Numbered from the stretch's first letter, positions 1 to 6,789 are shown. The stretch is 8,672 nucleotides of DNA from a bacterium (GCA_013203265.1 JABMQK010000041.1:1-8672), one strand, 5' to 3'. Notes: a model not told the origin generated them from the sequence alone. A program made the numbers and translations.

Positions 1-1100
1 AAATTATAAAAATAAATATTGCAGGAATGAACGACGGCTTCCCTTAAATTCTCTCTGCCATGCCTTGAAGAACATCTATAATTTCTATTGCCAATTTTCA
101 TACTTCCTTCACAAACAAATTCTTTATAATTTAATGAAGGCCTTTTCTCTAATGCAGCTATGGCTGTAACTAATTTAAACACTGACCCTGGGGGAAATTG
201 ACCAGATATAGCTCTATTAAATAACGGAGAACCTTTATCTTGTAATAAGTTCCTTATAGAATCATCTTTTCTTTTTATAAAATCATTGGGATCGTAGTCT
301 GGATAGCTACTTAATGAAATTATTTCTCCGGAGTAAGCATCCATAATCACTACGGCGCCCTTATTGCCTTTCATAAATTTATCTACTATCTTTTGAATAC
401 GAATGTCTATAGTAACTTGTATATCTTGTCCCGCCTTTGATGGTTTGTATCCTACTGTTCTAACCCTCTGTCCTCGATTATCAACTTCAATTTGTTCTCC
501 ACCCTTTTCTCCCCTTAAAAATAAATCATAACGCTCTTCGACACCACTATAACCGACTAAATCACTTAACTTATACCCATACGGCTTTAATTTAGTAATG
601 CGCGAAATATCAATCTGGCCTAAATATCCCAATAGATGCGAAGCTGTTCTTTCAAAAGGATAAAATCTTTGAGGTTGAATATCAATTATAACCCCTTGCA
701 ATTGCAACTTATTTTCCTCTAATACTATAATCCTATCCTTATCTAGTTTCTTGCATATCTTTACTGGAGTAAAAGGATTAAGATATTCTTTTTTATAATT
801 CTCTTTTATTTCTTTAACGGGAACCCTTAGGAGTTTTGAGAGTTTCTTAAAAAGGCGGATTTTGTGTTTGACTTCTTGAGGTATTATACATACATCAAAG
901 GAAGGTATTGTATCTGCAATGACCGTTCCGTTTCTATCAAAGATTCTTCCTCGAGCAGCTTCAAGTGAAACGACGCGGATGATATTTTTTTTGCTCAAAT
1001 TATAATAGTAATCGCCCTTAATAACCTGAGTATAAAAGAGACCTAAAATTAAAATTATAAAAAGAGCTCTAAATGCTATGACAACTTGTTTATAACGCAT
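1..1100 (-). CDS. mrdA: Penicillin-binding protein 2 (elongasome transpeptidase), C-terminus cut by window edge
   Basis: Class B penicillin-binding protein that cross-links peptidoglycan during side-wall growth, working with RodA and MreBCD at the inner membrane. Only 366 codons are in the window. Visible in order: an N-terminal membrane anchor at about residues 7-24, the dimerisation-domain signature RGRIFDRNG (50-58), a pedestal region ending near residue 240, and the start of the transpeptidase domain. The catalytic SxxK motif is S306-V-F-K309 within PPGSVFK, and the SxN motif is S359-C-N361. The KTG motif lies beyond the left edge. The frame is open to base 1. The ATG at 1100 is the first start after the mreD frame and overlaps the end of mreD by 25 bp. 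No Shine-Dalgarno sequence is visible, so translation may be coupled to mreD. PBP2 rather than the division enzyme PBP3 is chosen because it directly follows mreBCD. Confidence 0.93.
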   Translation of the reverse strand, partial: MRYKQVVIAFRALFIILILGLFYTQVIKGDYYYNLSKKNIIRVVSLEAARGRIFDRNGTVIADTIPSFDVCIIPQEVKHKIRLFKKLSKLLRVPVKEIKENYKKEYLNPFTPVKICKKLDKDRIIVLEENKLQLQGVIIDIQPQRFYPFERTASHLLGYLGQIDISRITKLKPYGYKLSDLVGYSGVEERYDLFLRGEKGGEQIEVDNRGQRVRTVGYKPSKAGQDIQVTIDIRIQKIVDKFMKGNKGAVVIMDAYSGEIISLSSYPDYDPNDFIKRKDDSIRNLLQDKGSPLFNRAISGQFPPGSVFKLVTAIAALEKRPSLNYKEFVCEGSMKIGNRNYRCSSRHGRENLREAVVHSCNIYFYN

Positions 1101-1561
1101 CGCTTTATGACTTTAAAGAAAATAGAAAATATTAAAAGTCCGTACAACATCTCTAAAAGTAATCTTCGCCAGAGTAGTTCAACTAATGACAAATGTTGAC
1201 CGAAAAATATGCTTTGAATTAAGATGTAAATTATACCTTGACCCACGGTAGCAAATATAAATAACGGAATAATAAAAACCCAATTATAACGCAAAAATCT
1301 CTTAGAGATATAACTTAAAGTAATACCTAAACACATAAATATAAACATATGGGTTCCTAAAGGAGTAAGGCTAAAAATATCCTTTAGAAAACCACAAAAG
1401 AGACAAAACAATATCACTCTTATTTTATCAAAATTAAAATAAAAACTAAAAATAGTAACGAGGAATAGAATTAAGTTTGGCTTAATTGAAAAAAGGCTCA
1501 AATGACTAAAAAAAGCCACTTCTAACAATACGAATATTAAAGCAGAGATATAAAATAACAT
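1076..1561 (-). CDS. mreD: Rod shape-determining protein MreD
   Basis: Small polytopic inner-membrane protein of the elongasome that binds MreC and PBP2. The product has 161 residues, the usual size of the family, and is almost entirely hydrophobic with about five to six predicted membrane segments. The family-like stretch is GFLKDIFSLTPLGTHMF, near residues 57-73, matching the typical G-x-x-x-D-x-x-S-x-x-P-L-G pattern. MreD is weakly conserved, so the call rests on this motif together with gene order: it lies between mreC and the PBP2 gene. It starts at an ATG 18 bp after the mreC stop and overlaps mrdA by 25 bp, so it is certainly part of the same operon. There is no Shine-Dalgarno sequence; the leader is only A and T. 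Confidence 0.9.
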   Translation of the reverse strand: MLFYISALIFVLLEVAFFSHLSLFSIKPNLILFLVTIFSFYFNFDKIRVILFCLFCGFLKDIFSLTPLGTHMFIFMCLGITLSYISKRFLRYNWVFIIPLFIFATVGQGIIYILIQSIFFGQHLSLVELLWRRLLLEMLYGLLIFSIFFKVIKRCVINKLS

Positions 1562-1579
1562 ATAAATTAAAAATTAAAA

Positions 1580-2362
1580 TTAATAATTTACTATCACTAA
1601 AACCTCTTCCAAAGAGGAAAGTTTAACTTTCGGCTTAACTATTGCAAAAAGGGTCAGTCCTGAATGCTCCTTCGATATCTCAACAACCTTCCCTGCAGTA
1701 ATGCCAGCGGGAAAACGAGAATTTTTACCAGAGCTAATTACTTCATCGCCTACTTGTATATCGTCATCTAAATCTAAATATTTAAGCTTGCACATACCCT
1801 CTAAAGAACCCGAAATTACTCCTGTAACATTAGAGCGTTTTACTTTTGCCGCCATAGAAAAATCAAGGTCATTAACTAATATTATCCTACTAGACGAATT
1901 ACCGACTTCTACTACTATCCCAACTATACCTTCCGGTGAAATAACGGGGTTACCGATCTTGATTCTCTGATTCTTGCCCTTATCGACAACTAAACTTCGC
2001 CTTAGATTAGAGGCATCAAAAGAAATTACCCTAGCAGCAACTAAAGAAAATTTAGATTCCTCTTTAAAAGACAAAGACTTCTTCAATCTCTCATTTTCTG
2101 ATTCTGCTTCTTCAAGCTGCATTAAACGAACTTTAAGTTTTTGATTCTCCTCTTTCAAGATAGAAACCTCACTCAGGCTCCTATTGCATTTAATAAGAGC
2201 TTCTGCAGGTAAAAAACTTAGGCTAACTAACTTTAAAGGAAATCTTGATAAATTAAGTGCTATTTTTTTGGAAAAAGTTACAACTGGGTAAGACTTTATT
2301 AGAAGAGAAACAACTAATAGGGAAATAAAAAAAAGAAATATTGTTTTTTTCTTCTTTTCCAC
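1580..2362 (-). CDS. mreC: Rod shape-determining protein MreC
   Basis: Bitopic periplasmic scaffold of the elongasome that self-associates and activates PBP2-RodA. The protein has 260 residues. A short lysine-rich cytoplasmic tail (MEKKKK) is followed by one membrane helix at about residues 7-25, a coiled coil at about 60-98 (leucine and glutamate rich), and the twin beta-barrel MreC domain at about 105-258. Typical family wording is seen in SPEGIVGIVVEVG (142-154), the following SSSRIILVND, and VGDEVISSG (204-212). The start is a GTG 19 bp after the mreB stop. An ATG two bases upstream is in another frame and closes after 16 codons, so GTG is the only sensible start. There is no Shine-Dalgarno sequence, which suggests translational coupling with mreB. 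Confidence 0.95.
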   Translation of the reverse strand: MEKKKKTIFLFFISLLVVSLLIKSYPVVTFSKKIALNLSRFPLKLVSLSFLPAEALIKCNRSLSEVSILKEENQKLKVRLMQLEEAESENERLKKSLSFKEESKFSLVAARVISFDASNLRRSLVVDKGKNQRIKIGNPVISPEGIVGIVVEVGNSSSRIILVNDLDFSMAAKVKRSNVTGVISGSLEGMCKLKYLDLDDDIQVGDEVISSGKNSRFPAGITAGKVVEISKEHSGLTLFAIVKPKVKLSSLEEVLVIVNY

Positions 2363-2381
2363 ATCTTAAAAATATTTGGAA

Positions 2382-3470
2382 TTAAAATTCCACTTTGGTT
2401 GAAACGGTTATATCCCTTAGAACTCGACTTTCTAATTCCAAAATTTTTCCTGTGCCCAAAACTACTGCTGTGGTGGGATCCTCAGCAATATGTACAGGCA
2501 GGCCGGTAGCATCACTAATTAATGTATCTAAGCCACGCAATAACGAACCGCCTCCCGCCAAGACTATGCCTCTTTCAATTAAATCCGCAGCCAATTCTGG
2601 AGGGATACGTTCAAGTGTAATCTTCGTTAAATCAACGATGGATCTAACAGGTTCCTCAAGCGCCTCTCTTATTTCCTCAGATGTAACAGTAATCATCTTG
2701 GGTAAACCTGCGACTAAATCTCTACCTCTTACTTCCAAAGTCAATTCTTCTCCTAAAGAACAAGCAGAACCGATTTTTATCTTGATATCTTCTGAGGTCC
2801 GCTCACCAACCAACAAATTATAATTTTTCTTAAGATACTCTACAATCGCCGAATCCATCTCGTCCCCGCCAATCCTACTAGAACGAGAGAATACTATTCC
2901 TGATAAAGATATAACTGCTATTTCTGTCGTACCTCCCCCTACATCAATAATCATATTACCGGCTGGATCTTGAATAGGTAAACCAACGCCTATGGCAGCG
3001 GCTAACGGTTCAGGAACCAAATAAACTTCTCTTGCTCCGGCTCGCATTGCGGAATCCTGAACAGCTCTTCTTTCTACCTCTGTAATTCCTGAAGGAATAG
3101 CGATGACCATCCGAGGACTAACCCAAACTCTGCGCTTATGGACCTTTTTTATAAAATATCTTAACATCGATTCCGTAATATCAAAATCCGCAATTACCCC
3201 ATCTTTCATAGGACGAATAGCGACTATGTTCCCAGGCGTTCGGCCGAGCATCTTCTTTGCATCCTCGCCAACAGCCAACACTCGATTCACCATCCCGCCC
3301 TTCTTTATCGCTACAACTGACGGCTCACATAAAACTACCCCTTCACCTTTAAGAAATACAAGTGTAGTGGCTGTTCCCAAATCTATTCCCATATCATTTG
3401 AGAACAGACTACCAAAATAGTCCATAAAGTCGCTGAATTTATCCTTTAGGTTATTTAAATTGACCTTCAT
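2382..3470 (-). CDS. mreB: Rod shape-determining protein MreB (bacterial actin)
   Basis: Actin-like ATPase that forms membrane-bound filaments and directs side-wall synthesis. All signature sites are present in the 362-residue reading: phosphate-1 loop GIDLGTAT (28-35), phosphate-2 loop IDVGGGTT (175-182), and adenosine-binding LAGGGSLLRG (304-313). Two starts are possible. The ATG at 3470 gives a 15-residue extension whose hydrophobic residues (L8, F12, F15, F19, L22) space out as an amphipathic helix, which would suit membrane binding. The ATG at 3425 gives 347 residues, starting MDYFGSLFSND, which matches the E. coli MreB N-terminus and length. Neither start has a well-placed Shine-Dalgarno sequence. 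The promoter would put the transcript start only about 3 nt before the first ATG. I keep the longer form but the choice is open. First gene of the mreBCD-mrdA operon. Confidence 0.97.
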   Translation of the reverse strand: MKVNLNNLKDKFSDFMDYFGSLFSNDMGIDLGTATTLVFLKGEGVVLCEPSVVAIKKGGMVNRVLAVGEDAKKMLGRTPGNIVAIRPMKDGVIADFDITESMLRYFIKKVHKRRVWVSPRMVIAIPSGITEVERRAVQDSAMRAGAREVYLVPEPLAAAIGVGLPIQDPAGNMIIDVGGGTTEIAVISLSGIVFSRSSRIGGDEMDSAIVEYLKKNYNLLVGERTSEDIKIKIGSACSLGEELTLEVRGRDLVAGLPKMITVTSEEIREALEEPVRSIVDLTKITLERIPPELAADLIERGIVLAGGGSLLRGLDTLISDATGLPVHIAEDPTTAVVLGTGKILELESRVLRDITVSTKVEF

Positions 3471-3479
3471 AGTAAGAAG

Positions 3480-3508
3480 ATAATAACAGACCCTCTTAAA
3501 TATGTCAA
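3480..3508 (-). promoter_or_regulatory. Sigma70-type promoter of the mreBCD-mrdA operon
   Basis: On the minus strand there is a perfect -35 box TTGACA (3503-3508), a 17-bp spacer and a -10 box TATTAT (3480-3485), five of six matches to consensus. The expected transcript start is near 3473, about 3 nt before the first mreB ATG at 3470 and about 48 nt before the second ATG at 3425. This is the only strong promoter seen ahead of the cell-wall genes, and it separates them from tatC. Confidence 0.8.
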
Positions 3509-3522
3509 ATAAAATTTATCAC

Positions 3523-3539
3523 AATTGCGTAAGGCAATT
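3523..3539. repeat. Short inverted repeat upstream of the mreB promoter
   Basis: AATTGC and GCAATT form a perfect 6-bp inverted repeat around the 5-nt centre GTAAG. It lies 14 bp upstream of the -35 box. There is no T-run after it, so it is not a terminator. It could be an operator or UP-region site, or chance in AT-rich DNA. Confidence 0.3.
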
Positions 3540-3624
3540 AACCACATATAGTTTTCACCCTGTTTAAAAAATTTCATGAATTAACTGATTAATTTGACAA
3601 ATATTTCAAATTTAAAATTACACC

Positions 3625-4311
3625 TTAAGCGAATTTAGAGAAAATAATACCTAGTTCATAAAGAATTATCAAAGGCAGAGCCATTAAAACTTGAGTAATA
3701 ACATCAGGAGGGGTAAGAATTGATGCTACAATAAATATGATAACTATTGCCTCTCTTCTTCTTTTCGATAGAAATTTAGAGTCAACTATGCCTATCTTGG
3801 TAAGAAATAGAATTACCAAAGGTAACTGAAAAACCAAACCAAACACCAAAGTCAAAAGCCCCAAAAAAGAAATGTACTTACTTATTGTAATCATAGGAGT
3901 CATAAAATCTGAGGAAAAACTAAGCAGAAATCGCATCCCTATGGGGACAATGATAAAATAGCCGAATGCACAACCAACAAGAAAGAAAACAAAAGACAGC
4001 GGCCCAAATATTAACACATATTTTTTCTCATCACTCTTTAATCCCGCAGCGATAAACCGCCAAAGTTGATAAAGGACAAAGGGTGACGACAAGAATAAAC
4101 CACCAATAAACGCTATTTGAATATTAGTAACAAAAGCTTCCTGGGGGGCTATGAAAACGAGCTTTCCTACTGGCTTTGCCAAAATAGGCAGAAATTCACC
4201 AACGAAATTATAAACAAAAACAGAGCAGGTAATTATAAAAATAATTGATTTTATAATCCTGCTTCTGAGTTCTTCTATGTGATCGACTAAAGTAATCTTC
4301 TTATCTGTCAT
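3625..4311 (-). CDS. tatC: Twin-arginine translocase subunit TatC
   Basis: Polytopic inner-membrane receptor that binds twin-arginine signal peptides and, with TatA, exports folded proteins. The 228-residue product has six predicted membrane helices. Family motifs are the N-terminal HIEELRSR (10-17), the periplasmic-loop region APQEAF followed by SPFVLYQLWRFIAAGL, and TPPDVITQVLMALP near the C-terminus. In the fourth membrane helix FGLVFQLP has glutamine where E. coli has glutamate (E170); glutamine is common here in other lineages. The start at 4311 gives the standard MTDKKxTLxDHIEELR beginning. A GAAGG directly abuts the ATG, too close for a normal ribosome site. The gene follows tatA by 41 bp. 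There is no obvious terminator between it and the mreB promoter. Confidence 0.96.
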   Translation of the reverse strand: MTDKKITLVDHIEELRSRIIKSIIFIITCSVFVYNFVGEFLPILAKPVGKLVFIAPQEAFVTNIQIAFIGGLFLSSPFVLYQLWRFIAAGLKSDEKKYVLIFGPLSFVFFLVGCAFGYFIIVPIGMRFLLSFSSDFMTPMITISKYISFLGLLTLVFGLVFQLPLVILFLTKIGIVDSKFLSKRRREAIVIIFIVASILTPPDVITQVLMALPLIILYELGIIFSKFA

Positions 4312-4352
4312 CCTTCGGGGATACTAACTCTAAGATTATCAATACCAAAAAC

Positions 4353-4532
4353 CTATTTATTTTTATTCTTAGGCTCTTCTTCGTCATCTTCTTTTATTTC
4401 CTTAAGCCCTTTCTTGAATTCTTTGATTGATTTGCCTATCGACCTTGCTATCTCAGGAAGCCTGGCAGCGCCGAATAAAAGCAAAACAATCAACAAAATT
4501 ATAACGAGTTCTCCCATCCCAAATTTAAACAT
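4353..4532 (-). CDS. tatA: Twin-arginine translocase subunit TatA/TatE
   Basis: Small gene of 59 codons. TatA oligomerises to form the protein-conducting element of the Tat pathway. The product has a short periplasmic N-terminus, one membrane helix (residues 8-20), the conserved hinge F20-G21, then the amphipathic helix (LPEIARSIGKSIKEFKKG) and an acidic-then-lysine tail. Residue 8 is glutamate, as in TatB of E. coli and many single TatA proteins. No tatB is visible in the window, so this TatA may serve both roles. An excellent ribosome site GGAGGT (4541-4546) lies 8 nt before the ATG. Directly upstream is a stable hairpin (4556-4590). It pairs with tatC, 41 bp downstream. Confidence 0.95.
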   Translation of the reverse strand: MFKFGMGELVIILLIVLLLFGAARLPEIARSIGKSIKEFKKGLKEIKEDDEEEPKNKNK

Positions 4533-4555
4533 CTCTTTTCACCTCCAATGAGTCC

Positions 4556-4590
4556 CAAACTTACGTCGTTCTTTGAACTCCGTAAGTTTG
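4556..4590 (-). promoter_or_regulatory. Hairpin in the tatA leader with tandem G-A internal loop
   Basis: A 35-nt sequence that is symmetric end to end. The arms CAAACTTACG and CGTAAGTTTG give 10 bp, then a two-by-two internal loop, then a 4-bp stem GTTC/GAAC and a 3-nt loop. Read as minus-strand RNA the internal loop is GA opposite GA, the arrangement that forms stable sheared pairs; on the plus strand it would be TC opposite TC. The base of the hairpin is 9 nt upstream of the tatA ribosome site. There is no T-run, so it is not an intrinsic terminator. A cis-regulatory or mRNA-stabilising role is inferred only. Confidence 0.5.
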
Positions 4591-4602
4591 TTGGACGAAT
4601 TG

Positions 4603-4658
4603 GACCCCCCACCACTTTTCCTTTTAGCTGCAGCCAAACACAAAAGTGGTGGGGGGTC
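4603..4658. repeat. 56-bp palindromic element with 17-bp perfect arms
   Basis: The left arm 4603-4619 (GACCCCCCACCACTTTT) is the exact reverse complement of the right arm 4642-4658. The 22-nt centre contains the palindrome GCTGCAGC (4627-4634), centred on the same point as the arms, and a TTT/AAA pair between them, so the whole element is one degenerate palindrome. It sits between the permease stop codon and the tatA leader and is far more GC-rich in its arms than its surroundings. There is no T-run on either side. No clear target duplication is visible; a 6-bp direct repeat TTGGAC (4591-4596 and 4600-4605) overlaps its left border. Possibly a dispersed palindromic unit or MITE-like repeat. 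Confidence 0.6.
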
Positions 4659-4678
4659 ATTCATTTGAATAAAAATAC

Positions 4679-6517
4679 TTAAAATCTTTTTCGTTCCGCC
4701 AAAAGAATAATATGCTTTAACTCTTCCTCATTTGCCGCCTGAAACCATTTATCATAAAATTTATTATCTTGGGTAACCTGTGCAATCGCAGATAAAACTT
4801 TTAAATGTAAATTGCGCTTATCAGAAGAACCGACGATAATAAATATCGCATGCACAACTTGGTCTTTAGGAAAAATAACTCCTGCCTTTATTCTAGCTAA
4901 AAGAATCTCAAAAACATCTTTACTATCAACAACAACATGGGGAATAGCTAAACCCTTGCTTATCACCGTATTGGATTCTTTTTCTCTTTCTATGAATTTC
5001 TTGAATAAATATCGAGGATCCATATTTAGCTTCTTGCCTAAAACATCAGAAACTTTTCTAAAAAAATCTTCCATCTTAAGAGCGCCTTCAATATCTAAAA
5101 CTTCAGCTGACTCAATAAGCCTATGAAATTTATCCTTAGTTATCTCGTCTCTTTCTAACACAATATCCTTCAACTCTACGAGAATATTATCAGAAGTTAA
5201 TTCTTTATCCTTTGCCACTAAGTTTTCAAGGAGATAAATTAAAGCTGAATCTCTACTAACCTTACTCTCAACATATCTCTTGTACCATATAAAACCCAAT
5301 AGAATAAAGAATCCTGTCAAAGACATTATGAACGTTCCCATCTCTATTAGAAGAAATATTCCTCCGACTATTCCTAAAACTTGTATGTAAGGATAAAAAG
5401 GAGAAAGAAATTTTGGACGATAACTTAAAAGCTTGCTCTCCCTGAATAAAATCAAAGTCGCATTAGCAGAAATAAAAAGCAAAATCAAGATGCTGGAAGC
5501 GACTTTAACTAAAATATCAAGCTTCAAAAGTAAAATTGCAGAAATCATAAAAAGCCCAGTAAATAGAATCGACACATACGGTGTCTTGAATCTAGAGCTT
5601 ACTTTTTCAAATAAGGGTGGAAAAAGTTTATCTCTGCTCATCCCTAATGGATACCTGGAGGCGGTCATAATCGCCGAATTCGCTGTTGAAATAAAGGCTA
5701 AAAATGCAGCAACGCTTATTAGAATCTTAAAGAAATTACCGCCAAAAATTACAGCTGCATCTGAAATTGGCGTAAGCGTTGTTTCTAAATTCCCTGGATT
5801 CATAACTCCGATTGTGACAAAGATAACTAAACCATATACAATAGATATGACTAAGAGTGAAAGCATTAGAGCCAGAGGAATATTTCTGCCGGGATTTTTC
5901 ACTTCTTCCGCGAGAGCGGCCACTTTAGTCAACCCTCCGAAAGAAATAAAAACAAAACTTGCTGTAGCAACTGTGGCGATAGGCCCCTTCGAAAAGAATG
6001 GGGAAAAATTCTTAACATTAATTGAACTAATCCCAAAAATAATATAACCCAGAAGGATGCCCAGCAGGGCTAACACTATCAATACCTGAAATCTACCCGC
6101 TTCTTTTACTCCGAGCAAATTTAAAACAACAAAAAAAAGACAGAGCCAGAACGCGATAATGTTTAAAGGAATATTGGTAACAAGAGTCAAATATGTCCCC
6201 ATTCCGAGGAGCGCAAACGCCCCCTTCAAACTTAAAGAAAACCAAGCGCTAAGCCCGGCGATAGTTCCCAATAGAGGGCCAAATCCCCTCATAATGTAGA
6301 AATAATCGCCGCCTGCTTTAGGCATCGCAGTTGTCAACTCAGCTTTGCTCAAAACAGTAGGAACACATAATAAACCTGCCAAGATATAAGATAAAATTAC
6401 GGAAGGGCCAGCCTTAGAAAAAGCTAAGCCGGGAAGGATAAATAAGCCAGAGCTAATCATAGCCCCACTAGCTATACAGAATAAATCCAAAAGATTAAGC
6501 GACTTCTTCAGTTTCAT
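4679..6517 (-). CDS. APC-family amino acid permease fused to a PTS EIIA (type 2) domain
   Basis: The N-terminal part (about residues 1-415 of 612) is an amino acid-polyamine-organocation permease with about 12 membrane helices. It starts LLDLFCIASGAMISSGLF, the usual first-helix motif with the GAMISSG bend, and has FGGLTKVAALAEEVKNPGR at about 193-211, the family's conserved sixth-helix and loop region. After a charged linker (about 415-475) comes a soluble EIIA domain like those of fructose or nitrogen PTS. It has GLAIPH with the predicted phosphorylatable His527 and a second conserved His571 in LHLKVLSAIA. The fusion suggests that uptake is controlled by PTS phosphorylation, an inference. 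The substrate is unknown. The frame extends to a GTG at 6550, but that codon lies inside a hairpin repeat; the ATG at 6517 starts where family members usually start. Neither has a Shine-Dalgarno sequence. Confidence 0.88.
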   Translation of the reverse strand: MKLKKSLNLLDLFCIASGAMISSGLFILPGLAFSKAGPSVILSYILAGLLCVPTVLSKAELTTAMPKAGGDYFYIMRGFGPLLGTIAGLSAWFSLSLKGAFALLGMGTYLTLVTNIPLNIIAFWLCLFFVVLNLLGVKEAGRFQVLIVLALLGILLGYIIFGISSINVKNFSPFFSKGPIATVATASFVFISFGGLTKVAALAEEVKNPGRNIPLALMLSLLVISIVYGLVIFVTIGVMNPGNLETTLTPISDAAVIFGGNFFKILISVAAFLAFISTANSAIMTASRYPLGMSRDKLFPPLFEKVSSRFKTPYVSILFTGLFMISAILLLKLDILVKVASSILILLFISANATLILFRESKLLSYRPKFLSPFYPYIQVLGIVGGIFLLIEMGTFIMSLTGFFILLGFIWYKRYVESKVSRDSALIYLLENLVAKDKELTSDNILVELKDIVLERDEITKDKFHRLIESAEVLDIEGALKMEDFFRKVSDVLGKKLNMDPRYLFKKFIEREKESNTVISKGLAIPHVVVDSKDVFEILLARIKAGVIFPKDQVVHAIFIIVGSSDKRNLHLKVLSAIAQVTQDNKFYDKWFQAANEEELKHIILLAERKRF

Positions 6518-6540
6518 AACGTCATTAATATTCTTTCTGT

Positions 6541-6648
6541 GAAGCTCCACGGCTTAACAGCCGTGGCTTCTTCTTTTACAGGGTTCCGCCGTGGAGCGAA
6601 ACCCTGAACTGAAAGCCATTCATCCACGCCTTTACAGGCGTGGCTTTC
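6541..6648. repeat. Cluster of three hairpins, two of them diverged copies (REP or IS200/IS605-like)
   Basis: Hairpin C (6541-6570): CCACGGCT/AGCCGTGG around TAAC, with GAAG/CTTC below a 2-nt bulge. Hairpin B (6579-6606): CAGGGTTCCGC paired to GCGAAACCCTG with one mismatch and loop CGTGGA. Hairpin A (6611-6648): CCACGCC/GGCGTGG around TTTACA, with GAAAG/CTTTC outside. On the minus strand A and C share AGCCACG-s-CTGT-w-AAG followed by s-CGTGGA, where the two s positions are a G-C pair in one copy and C-G in the other. This compensatory change shows that the structure has been maintained. Similar hairpins occur in REP elements and at IS200/IS605 ends. No transposase gene is present. The cluster ends 24 bp upstream of the permease ATG and would be in its mRNA leader. 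Confidence 0.65.
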
Positions 6649-6678
6649 TGGTTCACGGGTAACACCCAAATCAAAAAT

Positions 6679-6684
6679 ATTATA
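6679..6684 (-). promoter_or_regulatory. Candidate -10 box for the permease-EIIA gene
   Basis: A perfect TATAAT on the minus strand. The hexamer 17 bp upstream (TAGATT) matches the -35 consensus in only three positions, and there is no extended -10 TG. If used, transcription would start near 6672 and the mRNA would carry a leader of about 155 nt containing the three hairpins. It is AT-rich sequence, so the match may be chance. Confidence 0.35.
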
Positions 6685-6709
6685 CTCTCAAAATATGCAA
6701 AAATCTACG

Positions 6710-6750
6710 AAAAATAAAGAGGAGACAAAATAACTTTTGTCTCCTCTTTA
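6710..6750 (-). terminator. Intrinsic terminator of the secreted-protein operon
   Basis: A perfect 16-bp stem (6715-6730 with 6735-6750; TAAAGAGGAGACAAAA and its complement) closes a 4-nt loop. On the minus strand it is followed by TTTTT. It starts 39 bp after the stop codon of the gene ending at 6790. The A-rich run on the other side of the stem is short, so its main direction is minus, isolating the permease gene from the upstream operon. Confidence 0.9.
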
Positions 6751-6789
6751 ATAATCAATAATACTAATGAACTTGTATATTCTTAACTA

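Noticed and set aside
2362..2364. ATG as the mreC start
   Set aside because: It is in a different frame from the MreC coding sequence and reaches a stop after 16 codons; the GTG at 2360-2362 is in frame.
3594..3599. TTGACA on the plus strand as a promoter -35 box
   Set aside because: The sequence 17 bp further on (ATTACA) is a poor -10 box, and no plus-strand gene follows; it would only read antisense to tatC.
3589..3612. AATTTGA/TCAAATT inverted repeat downstream of tatC as a terminator
   Set aside because: The stem is only 7 A-T-rich pairs with an 8-nt loop and no following T-run, so a terminator call is not supported.
4603..4658. Palindrome read as an intrinsic terminator of the permease gene
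   Set aside because: There is no T-run after the stem on either strand, and the loop is 22 nt long.
5433..6047. Open frame of 204 codons on the plus strand
   Set aside because: It is antisense to the membrane part of the permease, which is clearly coding by family motifs, and the product resembles nothing.
6518..6550. GTG at 6550 as the permease start
   Set aside because: The codon lies inside hairpin C of the repeat element and has no ribosome site. The family-typical N-terminus begins at the ATG at 6517.
6541..6648. Hairpin copies as a CRISPR array
   Set aside because: Only two related copies with three differences, separated by a third hairpin rather than unique spacers; no cas gene.
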